From Diadema setosum (Eukaryota > Echinodermata > Echinoidea > Diadematoida > Diadematidae), in the NCBI RefSeq assembly GCF_964275005.1, contig NC_092694.1, positions 30,708,359 to 30,772,358 on the forward strand: a DNA stretch of 64,000 nt, written 5' to 3'. Below, one piece after another: positions 60,624 to 64,000 of the stretch. Every line of letters starts with the position of its first letter. Position 1 is the first letter of the stretch. The notes under the pieces are model-generated. The model had not been told where the DNA came from and did no database searches. It was given only the letters and a program-made list of their open reading frames with translations. A program made the position numbers and the translations under genes.

Positions 60624-62887
60624 GGACACTAAATTATCATGTGCACGCGCACATTGACACTTCCTTGAAACCTCACCATGACTTTTTACAGGGCATGTTT
60701 GCATGGATGTAGCCATGTAAGTTATGTGTCAGTATTTCAATGATTATGTCTAGAACGATATTACCCAGTAAAATGTGCTTCGAGGGCGGGCGACAATCCG
60801 TGCCGCCAACGACCGTCACGGATTGTCGCCCCGAGCAGGATGCGACAATCCGTGTATAGGGGCGACAATCCGTGTCGCAACAAACGATGCTAACTTAATT
60901 TTCACATTACCATGTAATCTTCAGGATAACGAACCTCATTTTATTTTCGGAGTAACGAACATCGGGGAATAAAGAACCTCCGGAAACGAACTTAAATCAT
61001 TATGCTGATGTATCCTATCTCCATTTTCACGTTTCTTCATTTCAAGTCATGAAAAATATTAGCCTTTTTTAAATGGATTTGTCTATAGGGGCTTAAATAT
61101 AAACTATACTGCTTGTATTACCACCAAGCGTATAGTACACAATGCTTATCTTGCAGTTTCATAGGAATGTAAAAAATAAAAACAGCACATATCTTTATTT
61201 CTCTTTCCTCTCTGGATAGGAGATTGGACATGCGATTTTACGTCTTCTGACTGTGGTGTGATAGGCGACGAAGGACGTGGATGCTGGCGTCGTCCTCTTC
61301 TGTTTAACCCGCGAATTTACAGAAAGTATAAGCGTTACGCAGAGTTAATCAAGTTAATCAGAAATAGCTTTGACATTGTCAATGGTAACGATAATAATTT
61401 GTAATAAGTCCTGTTTATAAATCTGTTGAAAGGGCAACTCAAGAAAATCCTGACACATACTTGCAATGGCCTTTATAGAAATATTAGACATTCCTATGCA
61501 ATATCATAACATTCATGCTGAATTTTAGCAGAACCATCATGATATTGTACGAAGAAGTATAGATTCTTCGTCAATACATTAATTTTTATAGAAACCGATA
61601 CTATGAAAATAAATGCTTCTTTTGTTTATGGGATATGAAATTTTGTGAATTGTTTGCATTCATTTGTTATTTATTCTACGTGTATTTGTGCACCCATTTT
61701 GCCATATATTTCACTAAAGACAATTGGCCCTTGTGTGAAGGCAAAAACTCGTCAAGGAAATAAAATTTAATATCTGCTGGCCACTTTAGACTGATGAATG
61801 TTGGTACTGAATATGATGCAATTATTGTTAAGTGTTTATCAATACCATTGACAACTAGTATCATTTGCCTAGGTGGTACAGAGAGAGTGAAAAATAAAGA
61901 AAGGCCATTAAACTTGCGTCTGTTGATTGGAAATGCATTTAGATTTCCTCCTTTGACGAGTTTAGAAACGTGTCTTCCTTTCTACTACGTTGTTACGACC
62001 GCTGATTATGAAAATTAACAGCTGAAACAAATGGGTGTCAGCGTTCAGTTTCCGTTTCAGTCATTGCGTATTTACTCTGCCACGTTACAGTAAACTCTTT
62101 TGCTAGCGGTCTCTAAACTGATATTTCTCACTTAAAAACGTTAACAATTTAGAGGAATCTTTATCAAAGTTGCTATGGCAATTTAGAAAAACGTAGTTAA
62201 TGTCAGGCAGATGTTGCTTTTAGAGTAATGTCATCCTATTTTACATATTAAAAAAAAAATCTTCAGTATGATTATTATCAATATCTTCGTCGCCTTTTGC
62301 CATCGCCACAACAGATCAATACTAAGCAAACTTTAGTTGTTTCGGAAGTGAACGTGAGCAAACAGTACGAACCATAATACCACGTGACTTCGGCCCTGGA
62401 CTATGGCAGCTCTCCTTCAGATATCAATTAACTGCAGACGGATTCTTGAACGTGATAAGTCACTGTGACGGAAGCGTGCTTGTGATCCTTGATCCTACCG
62501 GAGATGATTTCATGGAACGAAATCTGGATCTGTTCTGTTTCTCAAACTTCCGGGTTAGTCATATACCACGCACACATTAAGAATGAATTTAGGAAAATAC
62601 TAATAACATGCATTGTATAAGTCTACATTATACTAACTGATCGCATTGAGAGGAGCTTAAAACAATATCAAGTTCAACACACACAAACATTTTTTTTTAT
62701 TTTATTATATTCTTTATTTGAATTTCATTGACACAAACCCTATCTTTGAAATGAAATACTAATACGAACAGAAATAAGCAGCTGTATTCTTCTCTCTTAT
62801 GATGCTAAATCATTTTAACACACGCACACACGTACACACACACACACGCTATACATTCATTATATTTTGCTCATGAAACCGACATCC

Positions 62888-62923
<36 letters not shown>

Positions 62924-64000
62924 GTGTGAATCACTTTAGAGAATCTTGCAATAAAAGCAGCTGCTGCTGTAGCCTTTTTCAAGATGTTCATTTCCAACTG
63001 ATTTTTCCCTCCAAATTTACTTTCCTTGTCGCCTCTAATGTAACTCCACCCTTTACAGCGCTTAAACTGGTTCCAACTAGCTTTCCCCTCTTTATTACCA
63101 GTCCCTTTTCTTTCCACTAATTCTACCTTTTTGCTTTAAACCTATCTATCCCAACTATCTCCCCCTAGCAAAATACCTATTCTTTTCTACCAACTCTCCC
63201 TTTCTAAGTTAGCTATTCTACCCTGGCTCCACTGAGCCTCCCTCTTTCTTCCACACTGTCCTTTCTTCCTAACCACTTCTCTCCACCTGGCTTGCCCGAT
63301 TCTGAATTTCTATGCTGTTTACGCCTGATGTCCCCATTTCCCACCTGATGGCTTGCATGAACAAAGGAGTCTCACACATTCCACACTCGCACTCTCGGTC
63401 ACATCGTGACAGCCGTTATAATCTTATATGCTGTTATCGGCACTGACAGTGTAGTGAGTAAAGAACTATGGAGCGAAAGCCGGGAAAAAGATCACGACCG
63501 GCTAAAACTTGAAACCACTCACTACCCCTATCAAATATTTCAGTCAATGAACACTAACAGTAAGTCACTTCGGCTGAGTGGTTGTGACATTTGCTATGAA
63601 ACACTGGAAACAAACTTCGGTAACTTAAGAAGGGTACGTTACGTAATTTGATCAGATCTCCTATCTCATTCATATTGGTCCTTGAATCTAGTCATTTCCT
63701 GGGTCAGTGGTCTTGGTTCTCCTTATTTCCTCGACTAGAATATTTTGCTCCTTTTGCATTCATCAAATCACCACACGTACTGTCGCTTTGAAAAAGCTAT
63801 CAGCAGCATCAAATAAGATTTTTTTTTACTTATTTGTTTCCGTGCAAATTGTTGTCTTGACTGATTAGGAATATTTCTTCCCTTCAGAGAAGTCTTATGT
63901 ATCATCATAATCATTCTTACAACTCTCCTCTCCCAGATTTCATTCATTGCTGTAAGGCGAACAGGAGATCCAACCATACGAATGGACGACATCAGCGTGG
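58200..64000 (+). CDS. Gene 5: MAM-like TM receptor, partial at window end, damaged splice sites
   Basis: Exon 1 (58200-58263) encodes MDVWFVILTLALLHHATANG. The usual GTAAGG donor is changed to GAGAAGG, but AG|GTTGCC six bases later keeps phase 1. Exon 2 starts at 61223 (WTCDFTSSDCGVIGDEGRG). A deletion relative to gene 2 has removed its donor, so its end near 61310 is uncertain. Exon 3 (62315-62553) has an in-frame TAA in its fourth codon. A second acceptor, ACTAAG at 62326, would skip it and keep phase. It then reads TIIPRDFGPGLWQLSFRYQ. Exon 4 starts at 63937 (ISFIAVRRTGDPTIRMDDI) and runs off the window. It belongs with genes 1 and 3. The faults suggest a pseudogene, but each except the exon 2 donor has a possible in-phase bypass. 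Confidence 0.6.
58796..60883. mobile_element. 2.1-kb foldback element with GGCGACAATCCGTG repeat clusters
   Basis: Both ends begin TTGTTGCGACACGGATTG in inverted orientation, matching for about 27 bp before a 2-bp indel. ACGA lies on both sides (58792-58795, 60884-60887). The left end (58796-59030) holds about ten copies of CACGGATTGTCGCC in both orientations, including an internal copy of the terminus at about 58981. The right end (60785-60883) holds four. The middle is (TG)n-rich sequence with no transposase frame. It sits in intron 1 of gene 5, within the CGAACCTTCGGAATAA array. Confidence 0.72.
59085..59262. repeat. (TG)n microsatellites inside the foldback element
   Basis: Two TG runs (about 59091-59124 and 59203-59262), with further TG/GTGTGT-rich sequence to about 59530. 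Open frames translating as poly-His/Thr on the - strand are repeat artefacts. Confidence 0.9.
60105..60995. repeat. CGAACCTTCGGAATAA array, gene 5 copy, split by the foldback element
   Basis: Units of ATAACGAACCTTCGGAAT occur at 60105-60300, inside the foldback element, and at 60915-60990, after it. They match the gene 1 array at 3035-3345. Confidence 0.5.
62885..62922. repeat. (GT)n microsatellite
   Basis: A GT run in intron 3 of gene 5. The CA-rich stretch just before it is shared with gene 3 (38322-38350). Confidence 0.85.
62975..63410. other. Pyrimidine-rich insertion in gene 5 intron 3
   Basis: Genes 1 and 3 read straight through from GTAGCCTTT to the following block. Here about 430 bp of TTCCCTCTTTC-rich sequence intervenes. 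No inverted ends or coding potential are seen. Confidence 0.4.
63544..63633 (+). other. Possible phase-0 cassette exon in gene 5
   Basis: AAATATTTCAG precedes a 90-nt open frame that ends at AGAAGG|GTACGT. It is 30 codons, phase 0 to phase 0, reading SLRLSGCDICYETLETNFGN near its end. Exons 3 and 4 are also joined in phase 0, so inclusion would keep the frame. However, it would fall inside a MAM beta strand. Gene 3 keeps an open version with a poorer acceptor; genes 2 and 4 have a stop in this frame. Confidence 0.35.

Overview
The window is AT-rich animal DNA with long introns, abundant microsatellites and many small transposable elements. The best guess for the organism is a marine deuterostome invertebrate, probably an echinoderm. 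That guess rests on the gene style and on a Ty3/gypsy element that resembles the sea-urchin SURL type; it is inference, not a database result.

The core of the window is a tandem family of at least five paralogous multi-exon genes, all on the + strand. I assembled them by matching exons between copies. Each complete copy has seven coding exons: (1) signal peptide, (2) N-terminal MAM-like piece with the CDFESS-CG motif, (3) central MAM-like piece, (4) C-terminal MAM-like piece ending in an IDDI-type motif, (5) short Ser/Thr/Asn stalk, (6) one transmembrane segment followed by Arg/Lys/His, (7) tyrosine-rich cytoplasmic tail. Splice phases run 1-1-0-1-1-2. Gene 1 (1179-9599, 320 aa) and gene 4 (47346-52806, 361 aa) join into complete frames. 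Gene 2 (15780-22853) has lost the usual donor of exon 4 and has a shortened tail, but has gained a second stalk exon. Gene 3 (37965-42559) lacks exons 1-2 and is frame-shifted in the TM exon. Gene 5 (58200 to beyond the window) has damaged splice sites. Genes 1, 3 and 5 form one subtype and genes 2 and 4 another, so the array looks like a duplicated pair (1-2)(3-4)(5-...).

Layout: 0-9.6 kb gene 1; 9.6-14.2 kb its 3' region with small inverted-repeat elements; 14.2-22.9 kb gene 2, carrying a 2.2-kb hAT-like element in intron 2; 23.4-28.5 kb a young, whole-looking Ty3/gypsy LTR retrotransposon on the - strand with identical LTRs; 29.6-30.7 kb the displaced 3' region of gene 2; 31-37.9 kb a foreign block with three minus-strand exon-like copies, a TAACGTTAG-rich stretch, a CpG-rich promoter-like stretch and an inverted duplication; 38-42.6 kb gene 3; 43-46 kb its 3' region; 46.4-52.8 kb gene 4, with a solo-LTR-like insertion in an intron; 53-57.4 kb its 3' region; 57.8-64 kb gene 5, with a 2.1-kb foldback element in intron 1.

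My reading is that the genes encode type I cell-surface proteins that bind something outside with a compact MAM-like domain and signal or traffic through YxxL/V, YxN and YxxM tyrosine motifs. One subtype carries a glutamate within the membrane span and the other does not. This resembles multigene receptor families of innate immunity or self-recognition, but function is inferred only from architecture.
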